DNA from: Lineus longissimus
Taxonomy: Eukaryota > Nemertea > Pilidiophora > Heteronemertea > Lineidae
DNA length: 64,000 nucleotides
Reading direction: 5' to 3'
NCBI RefSeq assembly: GCF_910592395.1
Contig: NC_088324.1
Coordinates: 8,086,953-8,150,952 of the forward strand
Shown piece by piece: positions 1 to 12,800 of the stretch (its first letter is position 1; each line of letters begins with the position of its first letter). Below the pieces are notes generated by a model. The model was not told where the DNA came from and made no database searches. It saw nothing but the letters and a program-made list of their open reading frames with translations. Made by a program: the position numbers and the translations under genes.

Positions 1-60
1 TTGCAGAAACCACTTCATCATCCAAGAGTCTTGCAGGGAATGCTGAGGAGAATCTACATG

Positions 61-540
61 TACTAAACCCCCGAGTTCTCAGAAAGACTTCAAACTCGCG
101 ACTTCTCAGAAAGACTTCAAACTCGCGACTTCTCAGAAACACTTCAAACTCGCAACTTCTCAGTAAGACTTCAAACTCGCGACTTCTCAGAAAGACTTCA
201 AACTCGCGACTTCACAGAAAGACTTCAAACTCGCGACTTCTCAGTAAGACTTCAAACTCGCGACTTCTCAGAAAGACTTCAAACTTGCGACTTCACAGAA
301 AGACTTCAAACTCGCGACTTCTCAGAAAGACTTCAAACTCGCGACTTCTCAGAAAGACTTCAAACTCGCGACTTCTCAGTAAGACTTCAAACTCGCAACT
401 TCTCAGAAAGACTTCAAACTCATGACTTCTCAGAAAGACTTCAAACTCGCGACTTCTCAGTAAGACTTCAAACTCGCGACATCTCAGAAAGACTTCAAAC
501 TCGCGACATCTCAGAAAGACTTCAAACTCGCGACTTCTCG
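61..540. repeat. 27-bp tandem array (about 17 copies)
   Basis: A 27-bp unit with core acttcaaactcgcgacttct is repeated head to tail, with scattered single-base changes such as ctcagaa/ctcagta and cacag for ctcag. It ends about 70 bases before the last visible exon of the centrosomin-family gene (608-691), so it lies in the intron downstream of that exon. Bases 1-60 hold nothing I can assign. Confidence 0.97.
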
Positions 541-607
541 CTCAGAAGTTTGGCACTACCCAGGGAACACCTCTGAACGTCAGGGACCAGTCATCAATGG
601 TACTTAC

Positions 608-3600
608 CTCTAAAGCCTTTTGTCTCGCCCGCAGAGCGTTAGTTAGCTGCCTCATGGTTTGATCTTTTTCTTTCATTTCTCTCTCCAAAGTCTGCAATAA
701 CGAAAGAGGGATCAGTACAAATTTCATTAGAGATCACGCGTTTCAACTTCCAGAAGAACCACAACTCTAATTTCTGTGTCCTGGGGCAAGACACAACATC
801 TTACTTGTTTCTTTTATCCCAGCAGTAAATGGTATATCAACTCGATGGGGGAATAGGCCACACGAATGTGACAACCTACGTCAATAGTTTCCTCAGCTGT
901 GAGCAGCGCTTGATTGGCACGTTCTAAATCACGATCCTTCTCTCGAATCGCCATCTTGTTTTGACGCGTCTCGCCATCTTTTTCTTCTGCCAACTTGAAT
1001 TTCTCTTCCATAGCATTCTGGAATATCGATAGCATTCTGAATAGATCGTCAATGAATGTATACCTTGCTCATCAAATTATTTGATGTCCCTAATAACACT
1101 GATTTTAATCAGAATTTTTTCAACTAGCACTAACTCAGTATTTTGGGAGGACCAGCTGTTACACAACAAGTTTGGAACTGTTTCTCCACATTCACTTCAA
1201 AGGCCATCAATCTAAATATTTCAGTTCTGAATGCCACATTAGGTAGAACCTACATGCAGTGTGATGCTGATAGTTATGTGATCTAGTCTACCTCCAGAGC
1301 TCTCTCCCTCTCCTTGAGTCTCTCCTTCAAGTTGCTGATTATCAGGTCCTAATTAAGCCACCCCCCCATCCCTTATCTGCCCCCGAGCAATACCAATAGT
1401 GAGGGTAGGTAATCTACTCTACCTCTAGTGCCTTCTCCCTCTCCTTGAGTCTCTCCTTCAAGTTGCTGATTATCAGGTCCTAATTAAGCCGCCCCCCTCC
1501 CATCCCTTATCTGCCCCCGAGCAATACAAATAGTGAGGGTAGGTAATCTACTCTACCTCTAGTGCCTTCTCCCTCTCCTTGAGTCTCTCCCTCAAGTTGC
1601 TGATTATCAGGTCCTTGTTTTCCGTGTAAGGCTAAGAGAAGGTTAGAAAAGTTAGGTGAGCTACCATCGCTAGTGCTATAGACAAGGCAGACTATAATGA
1701 AAGATTACATGGAATGTATTAAGTTATTACTTCTTTTGTGAGCTTGATGAGTGTAATTCTGACAGAGCATTAGAATTCATGCAAACACTACACACAGAAA
1801 ATCCACTATGTCAGAATGACATCTTGTTAGAATGACGTCATTCTGATATCAGTCCGATTCTGACATCAATCTGACATCATAATAACATGATGTCAGATCA
1901 ACATCAATTTTCTGAGTGACATCATTTTCGATGAGCTCAGTCTAGCAGAAAGGGATGTCAGAGTGCAATATATTGGTGATGCGTCATTTCCCCCGCGTCG
2001 ATTCCGAGCGAGCATACCTTATTGGACGCCTCCTGGACCATGTCCATATACTGCTGGAGCTGCTGGTCCTTCTCACGTAGACTTTTCGTCAGTTGCTGGA
2101 CGAGTTTATCCTTGCTCTGCAGCTGGCGTTGGCTGTCCTCGACCGCGCCCTGATACTGATTCTCCAGGTCCTCCACACGCCTCTTGCTGATCTGTTTCTC
2201 GTCTTGAAGCTTATCGCTCAATTCCTGGAAATATACACAACATTTCATCACAAACCAAGGCGTCATCGAGGTTTTGAGAAAACCCGTCTCTGGCTGGCTA
2301 AATTTTTGAAGAGAACTTGATCATCTAAACTATCTGAACAAAATTTCTTCAATTTGTTCAAAAAATATTCAGCCAAGATCCGAAAAGATGATGTTCTCCA
2401 ACATACCTGTAACGTCTGCTCACTCTGCTGCATGGCCTCCTCAAGTTGCACGACCTTCTCTTTCAACTCACGCAGCTCGGCCTCCTTCCGAGAAACAGCC
2501 TTTTCCAATCTCTGTCGATGAAAGAACATTGTCGTTGAGAGGACGTGCTTGTGAAGTATTATTATTTATTATTATTAAAAACATTTTTATAGCGCTTAAC
2601 GTTGTTAAAACTTCTAAGCGCTTTACAATTTATAATAAAACATAACATTACATGATAGAATAAAAGTCATTACTAAAGAAAACGTGCAAAGGATTCAAAA
2701 TAATTTCTTAAAAATATGAGTTTTTAGTGCAGTTTTAAAACGACCCAGGGTACTCTGGCCACGAACACTATTTGGAAGCTCATTCCATAGCTTTGGTCCC
2801 GCCACTGCGAATGCAGAGGAGCCTATCACCCAGTTTGTGCGGACTTCCTTACACAGACCCATTGTACTTGATCGCAGGGAGCGTGAGGGTTTGTAAACTT
2901 CTAAGCAGTCTGCAAGATATTTTGGTGCGTAATCATGTAGACATTTGTAGACCATTAGATTAACCTTGTACTCAAGCCTTGCTTAGTAGTTACACATAAA
3001 GAAAATGTCACCTCTGAATCAAATTTTCTGATGCACTATTTGAGTCATATTGAGTGCAGATGGACGGAAAACAGGTGACCACCATGCTCTGGTGTCTGAT
3101 CTAATGTGTTCCACTGGCACCGTTCAGACTCGGCCTGGTTCATCCTCTTGAGGTGGGTTTTGGGTCAGCAGTGGCCTGTCCTAAGACGAAAGATGGCAGT
3201 CGCCTCTTTTCTGTCTGTCTGCACTCAATATGACTTGAATAGTCAGAAGAACAAGAGAGGGTTTTGGTCTGCAGTGGCCTGTCCTAAGATGACAGATGGT
3301 AGTTGCCTCTTTTCTGTCCGTCTGCACTCAATACAACTCAAATAGTCAGAGGAACAAGAGAGGGTTTTGGGTCTGCAGTGGCCTGTCCTGAGACGAAAGA
3401 TTGCAGTCACCTCTTTTCTGTCCGTCTGCACTCAATACGACTCGAATAGTCAGAGGAACAAGAGACCGCAGCCATGTTTTATCAGAGACATAGGGCTGGT
3501 TCTGTGGTATAGCCATAAAAAAGAACATCAAATGCTTAGAAGAAGAAGAGTGCGGTGCAGTAATTCCATAGGTGATAAGTTTTTCTTCTGCACTGCTACA

Positions 3601-6600
3601 AAATGTCACACAAACACCATTAGATTAAGTGTCCCAAGTCAGAAACGATTCCGAATCGAGACTTGTAGAGAACTTAGAAGGGGAGGCCATGCTACAGAAT
3701 TTTCCTACTTTAACGAGCCAGCGTTGTTAGTTACTACACGTGAAACGTATTCGGGGTGATGAAAAAGGTTTAACGCTCATAGAGTGGTACCTCCTGTTCC
3801 AGTTGTTTCTTCCTCATCTGCGCCTCGAGCTCTGCAAGTTCGCCCTCGCGGTCGTTCAGCTTCTGGTGGACCTGCTCCTCATCCTGGTACTTAGACATGT
3901 GATGACGATGGAGATCCGCCTTGGCCGCGGTCAGCTTGCCCTCGAGTTCTTGGATCTTCTCGCACAACTTATCCAACTGCGGTAAGGAAATACATAGACT
4001 TTGTTTGAGTCAAAAAACTTGTTGTTTAAAATGGAACAGTTTCGACCAAAACGTTTAAAAGCATTATTTCAACCACGTCAAAAACTTCCGCGTGACTCTG
4101 GAAGCCTCTAAAATTCTTGTCATTCTTGACCATTTGGAGGCAATGGCCGCCAATTTAAACAGGGACGGAATGACAACATCAATAAATAGAGTTCGGATCT
4201 GCGCTCGGGGAATGATCTTTTACCTCTGTGCCTTTCCCATGAAGAGCCAGCGTCAAGCCCTGGATGGCTTTGTCTTTCTTTTGGGCACTTTCTTTCAACT
4301 GCTGGCCGTCCTCTTCTGCTCGCGTCACTTTATTCTGAAGATCCTGCAATAACAAGACATCGAAACTAGGTTGAAATCAATTTATACAGACTGTAAAGGC
4401 ATTCCTTTGCCTTCTGCCAAATTCGAGTTCTTTCTGACATGCCTTAATACTCCACCCAGGCGTTTAAATGGGCAAAAGTTGGAAGTGCTCAGGATCAATA
4501 TCGGTTCTTTAGACAACACTTGAGCGATTTAGACTGTAGGAGGAAACCTACACTTTCAAAGAGGGTTGGCCTCTCTAACACACGAGTATACTGAGACCGA
4601 TCGTTAACCAACCTGGGATCTCAGGTGACGATGTTTCCATTCCTCTACTCCGACACCCCTTACCTGAATATAAAAGCCCTCACAGTAACGTTCTAAAGTA
4701 AGATTGATTTTACCTTGATTGACTTTTCACGATCTTTTAACCTTTCTTCCAAATTTTCCAGCGTGCCGTCCTTCTCCGAGAGCTCCGATGTCAACTGATC
4801 GAGGACGACCTCCAACTCTTCGACCTTCCGTCGGTGTTCTTCTACTGCATCCTGGGTAAAAGAGACGACGAAAATGGTGAAAAACAATTTGCTGACACGA
4901 AATCAGAGTTGGCAACCTGCTGGAATCACCAGGATGTCAAAGATACAAATTAACCAACTGGCTTGGCCTGATTATGCTAACATTCGTGGTTGCAAAACAA
5001 TCAATCTATCATTAGCAAGATCAACAGAATCCTAGCGCCTGAGTACAATACAAACACGCCGAACTAGCCAACATCGCTAAGTAAACTTTGCTATCAACAC
5101 TGCTTTAGCAACAGTGCCCATTATGTACCATACTTTTGCGACATGTTTAGGGGAGTCTGGTACGACAGTGCATCCTATTGTCAGAAAGCAAATTGGGGTC
5201 AGAGCGGGATGGCCAACATTTCTGAGTAAACTTTGGAGATGGACAGATCCTGCACCCAGATGGCTACATCCTGCCCCAGGGGTACAAGGCCAAGCTCTGG
5301 CTCCAACTTGGCCATCACATACCTTATTCTGAGCATTACTCTCATTAGCACCATCAGCAACATCCCGGCTATCCTCCCGCGCATAACCCAACTCTGCTGT
5401 CTGTATCTCAGCATCCACCTTTTCCTCGGAACCGGCCGGCATATCATTCTGTAACGCCGAGATGCGCGTCTGGAGATTCTTCAACGTCTCCACTTTCTCG
5501 ACTTCGAGATCTTTGACTTTGACCTCCATCTCCTCCAGGTGGTGTTCTAGATCTTCTATGCGGAGATCACGGTCCGAAAGCAGGTCTTTGTATTTTTCCT
5601 AGAGGATAGAATTACAATTCTGAATCACAAGATTGAGATGGGCCATAAACCAAGATGTCTGATAATCGCTGCGCTGCAATCTTTGCATTTCTGACCGTTA
5701 CACAATTATACACCCAAATGCAGAAGTAAGGAAAGTTAGACAGACAGGCTCAGCTAGTGTCTTGCAATGGCTATGGGACTCGAACCAGGGACCACTTGAG
5801 TCCAAGCCAGTACACTACAGTGACGCCTTGAAGGGTTGAGGGTGCTCGATTAAGCCCCATTCTCAACAGACGCTACTTTGTAAAACGCCAACAGGAGTGT
5901 ACCAAGACCTGGCCACTTTGCTGCCAAAGAACATTGATACGGATTTCAAAATTTAACAGTTTTTCTAATGAGGTCTCTATGCTGTTCGAAGGAGCCGGGA
6001 AACGTTGTTTCCAATCCGCGGTTCGGTCTGACGAATTCAATCATCGTTCAAAACCTTTCTCGAATACTTATCTCGAAACATACCTCAACCTCGTCCTGTT
6101 TATCCTGTGCAACCTGGGACTCGATGGTATCAAGCAATTCTTTATTCGACCGCTCAAGTTCCTGTAGACGCAAGTTAGCCTCGTCCAGCGATTGTTTCTG
6201 CCTGTAGCAATCTTTCTCGCTGATGCGCAGTTTGTCCTCCAACTCCGTCATGTGGTGCCCAGAGTCTCGCTCAAGCTGTTCGCGGATCTGTTGGACTTCT
6301 ACCTGGTGTTGCGTGGCGAGACTTTCCATGGCATGACTGTAATTTGAAATTGAGACGGCAATGATTCACTTTGGGCACCTCATCAGTAAAATTGAGGGGG
6401 ATAAGAAATCGCTTGTGATTCAGGCCCGTGCTCTAAAGCAGTTACTTATCAATTACTGGGGAAGGGGGTTTCTTTGATCTTGAACTGACAAAAACAGACC
6501 GAACCGCGGATTGGAAACAACGTTTCCCGGCTCTTGATTTGAACATGTCACACATGTCATTTTGCACATATCAACTCACATTAAAGGAACCCATCACAAA

Positions 6601-9600
6601 ATGGGGCGTTTTGAACGGCCCCGTTCTCATTCATATTTCTGAGCAGTTTCAAGGACACCAGCTGGTAGCACAGCACTGTTCTGCCTGTTGTAGAATCTTC
6701 CGTAGTGTTTGTTACATCAGATAACATTTCATTCACAGCGCTGGTCAAAAGAAGACTCCTTTGTTTGCGTCACAGCAGGCCGCTTTTAGCAAACAAATTG
6801 ATTAGCGTTACGATCAAGAGAACAACACCTGACGTTGCTATTAACAGACAAGTGTCAAATAGCACCGCTCGATATCTTTTAAATAGCGCAGCTTGACCGA
6901 ATCAATAAGGTGATAGCGACCCCGCTAATCCACATATCTGTCTTATCACAAACGTTTAGCTGCAGGCGTGTTTAGCGTAAATAACGCATCGATTAGAAAT
7001 ATTATCCAGCGATCAGGTAGCATGGTTGATCAGCTATATCGAGGATCAGACGCAGCAGTGCTGCCAGAAAACATGGGAGGTAAAAGTTCAAGAGAAGTTG
7101 GTCGAGTTCCTTCAGTCTGTTGTTTCCTTCTGAGGCAGTAACTTCAACTCTCCCCTTCCCCCTACCACCAGAGCCCAGCCCCTACCCCTCCCCCAGCACT
7201 CACACACAATTGGAACTCACAAGGCTTCCTTGAGGAGCTCCTGTTGGTCACCACCTCCTTCAAGCTTTCAGCCCCCACCCACCTCAGTCACCCTCCCCTT
7301 CCCCCTACCACTGGAGCCCAGCCACCATCCCTCCCCCCAAGCACTCACACACGATTGGAACTCACAAGGCTTCCCTGAGGAGCTCCCGTTGGACACCACC
7401 TCCTTCAAGCTTTCAGCCCCCACCCACCTCAGTCACCCTTCCCTTCCCCCTACCACTGGAGCCCAGCCACCATCCCTCCCCCCAAGCACTCACACACGAT
7501 TGGAACTCACAAGGCTTCCCTGAGGAGCTCCCGTTGGTCACCACCTCCTTCATGCATTCAGCCCCCACCCACCTCAGTCACCCTCCCGTTCCCCCTACCA
7601 CCAGAGCCCAGCCCCCACCCCTCCCCCAGCACTCACACACAATTGCAACTTATGAGGCTTTCTTGAGGAGCTCCTGTTGGTCACCACCTCCTTCATGCTC
7701 TCAGCTCCCACTCACCTCAGTCATCCTCCCCTTCCCCCTACCACCAGAGCCCAGCCCCCACCCCTCCCCCAGCACTCACACACAATTGCAACTTACGAGG
7801 CTTTCTTGAGGAGCTCCTGTTTATCCATAAGTTCCTTCTTCATGCTTTCTGTCTCCACTTTCAGGTTGATGTTCTGAAAATAGTCAGATTATCTTTTATG
7901 TAGCATCTCAAACAAACAGATAAAACAAATGTTTAAAATGTTGTCAACCTCTGGGTAGAGGAATCAATCTCATTCGCTCGCCATCTTTTCAGATCTCCGG
8001 CAATTTTCTGGCGGAGTGAAGATGTCATAAAGATATGATATAGCGTTTTAAACAAAAGAGAAAAGTTTTTTTTTAAGATTGGCCACAATTTGCCAACCTC
8101 TTGCTAATATAAAGGAATCAACCTCTCACAGGTGGCACAAAAGAGATTGTTCAAAGATAAATAAACAAACAATTCGAAATGGAAAACACCTGTGCCCTGC
8201 AACTTTGGTAAGAGCAAACTTTCAAATCCATCAAAACTTGTGCAAAAAACCGAGATCATTGTCAACTTCAAGACCAAACACGTGGACACCCTAAAATATC
8301 ACGTTAACAACATTGGGTACCTGCGCATACAAGTCCCCTTCCTAAAAGCATAAAAGAACGATTACAAATCGAAATGAAACCAAAACAGAATGAGGCTGTC
8401 TCCATCTGATCCTGCTCTACAGAGAGTGCTTTTTTCCACGACATTTTAGTTGGGAGTCTGGTGGCTTGATCTTCAGACGAGACTATTAGTAAAAGCATTG
8501 TTGCAATTACCGACCGACTTCTGACCAGTGTGGCCATGAATGATATTCTATCATAATGCTGTTCCTTCATTTTTTGCATCAGCAACTTCATCTGTCACCG
8601 ATTGTCTAAATTGAAGTTATGAGTTATACGCCAAAATGCATGGATAGGGTCCTGATACCCAAGCAAATCATTCCGCCAAACTTCCGAGAATGCAGAAACG
8701 TTCGCATAATGAAATGGCCAGGGCCATTGTGCTCACCTCATGTGGAGGAAAGATGGATAAAGAGCATGGTATTGTGTCATGTAGTGTTAGGTTTGATGTA
8801 GGTCCAAGCAATTACAATTTCCCCAAAATGGCCAATTTACAGTACATTCGACCTCTGTGACCTTGAAAAGTAGGTCAAATCAAAGAAGACCCGGGTGACA
8901 CATTAAATGGTTGTTAGAATTAGATCTACCTATGATATAAAATTGGTGCCAATCGGGCAAGTCATTACTAGGAATAATGGCATTTTGAAGAATTTAGGAT
9001 TTGGCCCCCTCCCTGGAGGCCAAACGGCAAATCAGATTGCACCAAACTTCGGTACCTGAGATCACCTGACCAAGGGGTACATGTGTACTTAATTTGTGAT
9101 CAATAGTCATTGCAGTTAAGAAACGTGCCATAGTTACGGCCTGACGGCGAATTTACGCCATTTGACCTCTGTGACCTTGACAAGAAGGTCAAATCAAAAA
9201 CCTATGTGACATATACTGTATGGTGGTTAGATGTACCCATGATATCAAATTGGTGGCAATCGGGCAAGAAGTTAGGAATAATCACATTTTTAAGGTTTTT
9301 GGATTTTGCCCCCTGGTGGTCAAGTGGTGAATCATATTGGACCAAACTTCGGTCCCTGAGATCACCTGACTAAGGGGTAAATGTGTACCAAATTTGGTAT
9401 CAATAGTCATTGCAGTTTAGAAACGTGCCATCGTTACATCCTAACGGCCAATTTACACCATTTGACCTCTGTGACCTTGAAAAGGAGGTCAAATCAAAAA
9501 CCCGGAGGATATATGATGCACCTTTGCTAGAAGTACCTACCATATTTTTTTCAAAATTTCCCGACTACTATTAAGGGAGATATTGCATATTTTCACTTTT

Positions 9601-9756
9601 AACGTTTGGCCCCCTGGTGGCCAAACCATGAAACGAATCGGACCGAAACTTGGTCTCCAAGGTGTCATTACATAAGGGTAAATGTGTACCAAGTTTCAAC
9701 TCAATAGCTCTAACAGTTACGAAACGTGCCCTGCTAACGGACGACGGACGACGACG

Positions 9757-9812
<56 letters not shown>

Positions 9813-12800
9813 ACGACGGACGCCACGGTATGGGATAAGCTCACCTCTCCTAAGAGGTGAGCTAAAAAGTTATCGGCCGTTCGGTCACATAAATTGATCA
9901 AATTTGACTTTATGTTAGGTCGACAACAATTTTGAATTGAGTATTAAATGGTATATTAGAGGACTTCCCGTGGCTTCCCTTTCAGCTCGAAGTACCGCAA
10001 AATAAGATCACTTAGAAACATCAACGAATCAAGAACAGATTGTCCTAACGACTCCTACAAACGGGATAAAAAAACATGCACTTTGCAGCTTTTAGTCAAT
10101 TAAAGCCCCCAATCGACGTCTGGTATGCAAATGTGATAAATTTCGTGGCATCCCTCTGTGAATGTTAGAAAGGCCTATAATTTGTAACGTGTTATCTTCA
10201 TGTCAGGGTATGATTAGTTCGAGTGACGTTCCATTAGTCTCGTGCTGAGACGAAAATCATGCCGTGTCATCACAATTAAGTGTCGCTGCCTAATCATACG
10301 ATTTTATTGCCATTTTTCAAGAAAATCTTACCGTCTTGAACAATGCCTCACTGTCTCCATCAAACTGTTGCTGGACTCTCTCCTCCAGAAAGTAGATCCT
10401 CAACTTGAGGCTAAAGTTCTCCTTTTTTAAGTCGGCAATTTGCTGAAAAGAGATGTGAATTCATTAATACCTGCAAACTCTCAATCGGTTTACTCACAAA
10501 CAAATTGTGTATCGCAAAAATGTGCGAAAACTTGAACAGAACATGGTGCAGTGACATAACATTGTGCGAAAAACTTTATTTATTTTCACCTATCAGCATC
10601 ACTGGTTTTAGTTTCTCTCAATTTTGATAATTGCCTGAATCCACAATAAGTGCTCCACAAAACATGAGATTTTTGTCACTGCGACCTGCAATAATTATCG
10701 CACAAGACAAAAATCTCTGGTTTGCAATGGTCATTGCACGCGACTGCAACAATAATCCATCACTGCGGCGACCGGTGATGAAAATCAAACCCGGCAATGT
10801 GTCAAGTTTCACCTGCAGACAAGCAATCTTTTGTCACTCATTGCAGCGATAATCATCACAGGTCGCAACTGCATGAATCCTATATTTGTGGAGCGTTACA
10901 CGTAAAGGGTTAATAAACAAGAGAAAACAAAGATAATCGCAACACAGTAACGAGATCTCAAGTGTTTTGATTTCACTACATTACCAAAATAGTTCAACAA
11001 ATAGACAAACTGTGGCTAAATTTTATGCAAATTTACCAATGGCTAAAGTCAATATGATAGGAAGGGGTCAATAACACTTAAAGGGACAGTAGTCTAATGT
11101 AACAAAATAGTAACCAGTCAAAAAAGATGATTCGGCTCAAAAACATATCACATGATGTGAAGAAGCAATTTGATTGGTGGACAGATGGATTTTGCAGACA
11201 TTCCACTTGTGGACATGAGCAACAATGCATGCATTATGCATCCACCACTTGACCACAGTGGTCAACTTGCAGACATTATTTTGCTGCCAATTAAACATGT
11301 GTCCCTTTAATACAAAAGACAGTGTCCCTTTAATTCTTAAAGTGCAAGGAAAACAAACTGTGTAGAATCATTATTTTGTTTACAGACAGATTTCCAACAA
11401 TGAAACTTGTTTATAGTTTATATTGATACCAATATAGTGTGTTGTGACATTAGGGTCGAAAGGGTCATAACGAGGTTAGATTATTGGCCGGTTGTTGGGT
11501 AGCGAATAAACAGTAATTTCTGAGATCTCAAAGCGCCATACCTCTATGACTTTCGTACGGAGGCTGCCAGACAACTCAGTCGAGGCCGACAGAAGCTGTA
11601 ATGCGACAAATAAGTAAGGAAAAGTGGTACAATTCTAGCCACGATACAATTATAGCCCCTACAGTGTAGAAAACTACTCGTGGTACATATTAGAGAAAGG
11701 TACATTTGGATTTCGTAGCTAAAATCCAATTAAACTTTGAGAAGACCAGTCCTAGGGATTCCCAACCCAGACTGTCCCTCTGACGCTAGTCAATGATCAA
11801 AGTTCTGCACTTGAAATTTGCCGTCAATTAAAACTTATCGCGCGTAATAACGAGTTTCTCAAGCGCGTGTGGTGTCTTCTGGCCAAATCACAATTATAAT
11901 AGACACTTCTCTTGTATCACTTTATCCACTGGTGAAATAGGTTTTACTGAGAATTGTTTTTACGCCCAAGGGTACGTCCTGGCATGACCTGTCCTTGAAA
12001 TCACCCGCTATTTTTTCTGGGGAAACACCATGGCTTAAATTTTCGTCAAGAAGCCATATCAAGTTTCCTGCCCTTCCAGTCCGCACTCGAAATGAACTCA
12101 GAGCTTCCTCACGCAGAAGTCCTAACACCAGTTTTGCTGTTATCTGAGAAAGCTGTTGGATAAACTTTCAATTTTAACGCAAATACGATTTGACAGTTTG
12201 CTGAAGAATTATTGTGATTAAGTGAACCCGCTACAAGTGGTCCTGTCATTGAGGGTGTCGCAAATGTCAAAACGAAATATTTTTCTTTCCGTGCATAAAG
12301 AGGCATTTTGGCGTGAAGGGAGGGCATGTTCCTTGACCCAAAGAGAGTGCTGTATTAGATTTAATAACTTCACAAGTATATATGAGGTACTTGACGACTA
12401 ATAAAACCCTAGGAAATGCTATCTTTTCGTCCAATACCCCAAGAATGGCCCTTGAATTGAGAATCGTGCTTTTTTTCTTTCAAATCCAGTTGTCTGCCAG
12501 TGTCAATAATCAAACAGTGTTTATCTTCTTCTGGGTGGAACCTTCCTGAACTTCAATCTCCGACCTCAAATAATTCAAATCGGAAAACGGAACAATCGTT
12601 CAACAGAATGGATAGGTTAAATTGGTTTTTCAAGTTTGAAAAGATGATGCATGGACGCCTCCAACTTGACCAAGATCTGCCCTCTCAAACTAAAAGAATT
12701 CGAGACTTTAATTGTTTACTTTTCAACTTGTTTCTTTTTCACTTTTCAAAAATACAAAAGATTTCTCTCGGACATTGTCAAAGGCGAAATAATGATGACA

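Larger units (their letters stand above)
8825..9863. mobile_element. ~1-kb dispersed repeat with internal ~300-bp repeats
   Basis: The word gacctctgtgaccttga recurs at 8850, 9164 and 9464, each followed by ggtcaaatcaaa and by a shared block with ccaaacttcggt and gatcacctgac. The element ends with a GAC/GGAC microsatellite (9738-9822) and a perfect 26-nt inverted repeat (9838-9863). A repeat-core, microsatellite and terminal-hairpin layout resembles non-autonomous Helitron-like elements of marine invertebrates. I recognise the style but cannot name the family. It is in the 7.9-10.3 kb intron of the centrosomin-family gene. Confidence 0.7.

Noticed and set aside
9650-9897. Poly-Asp and poly-Thr frames
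   Set aside because: These are translations of a GAC microsatellite.
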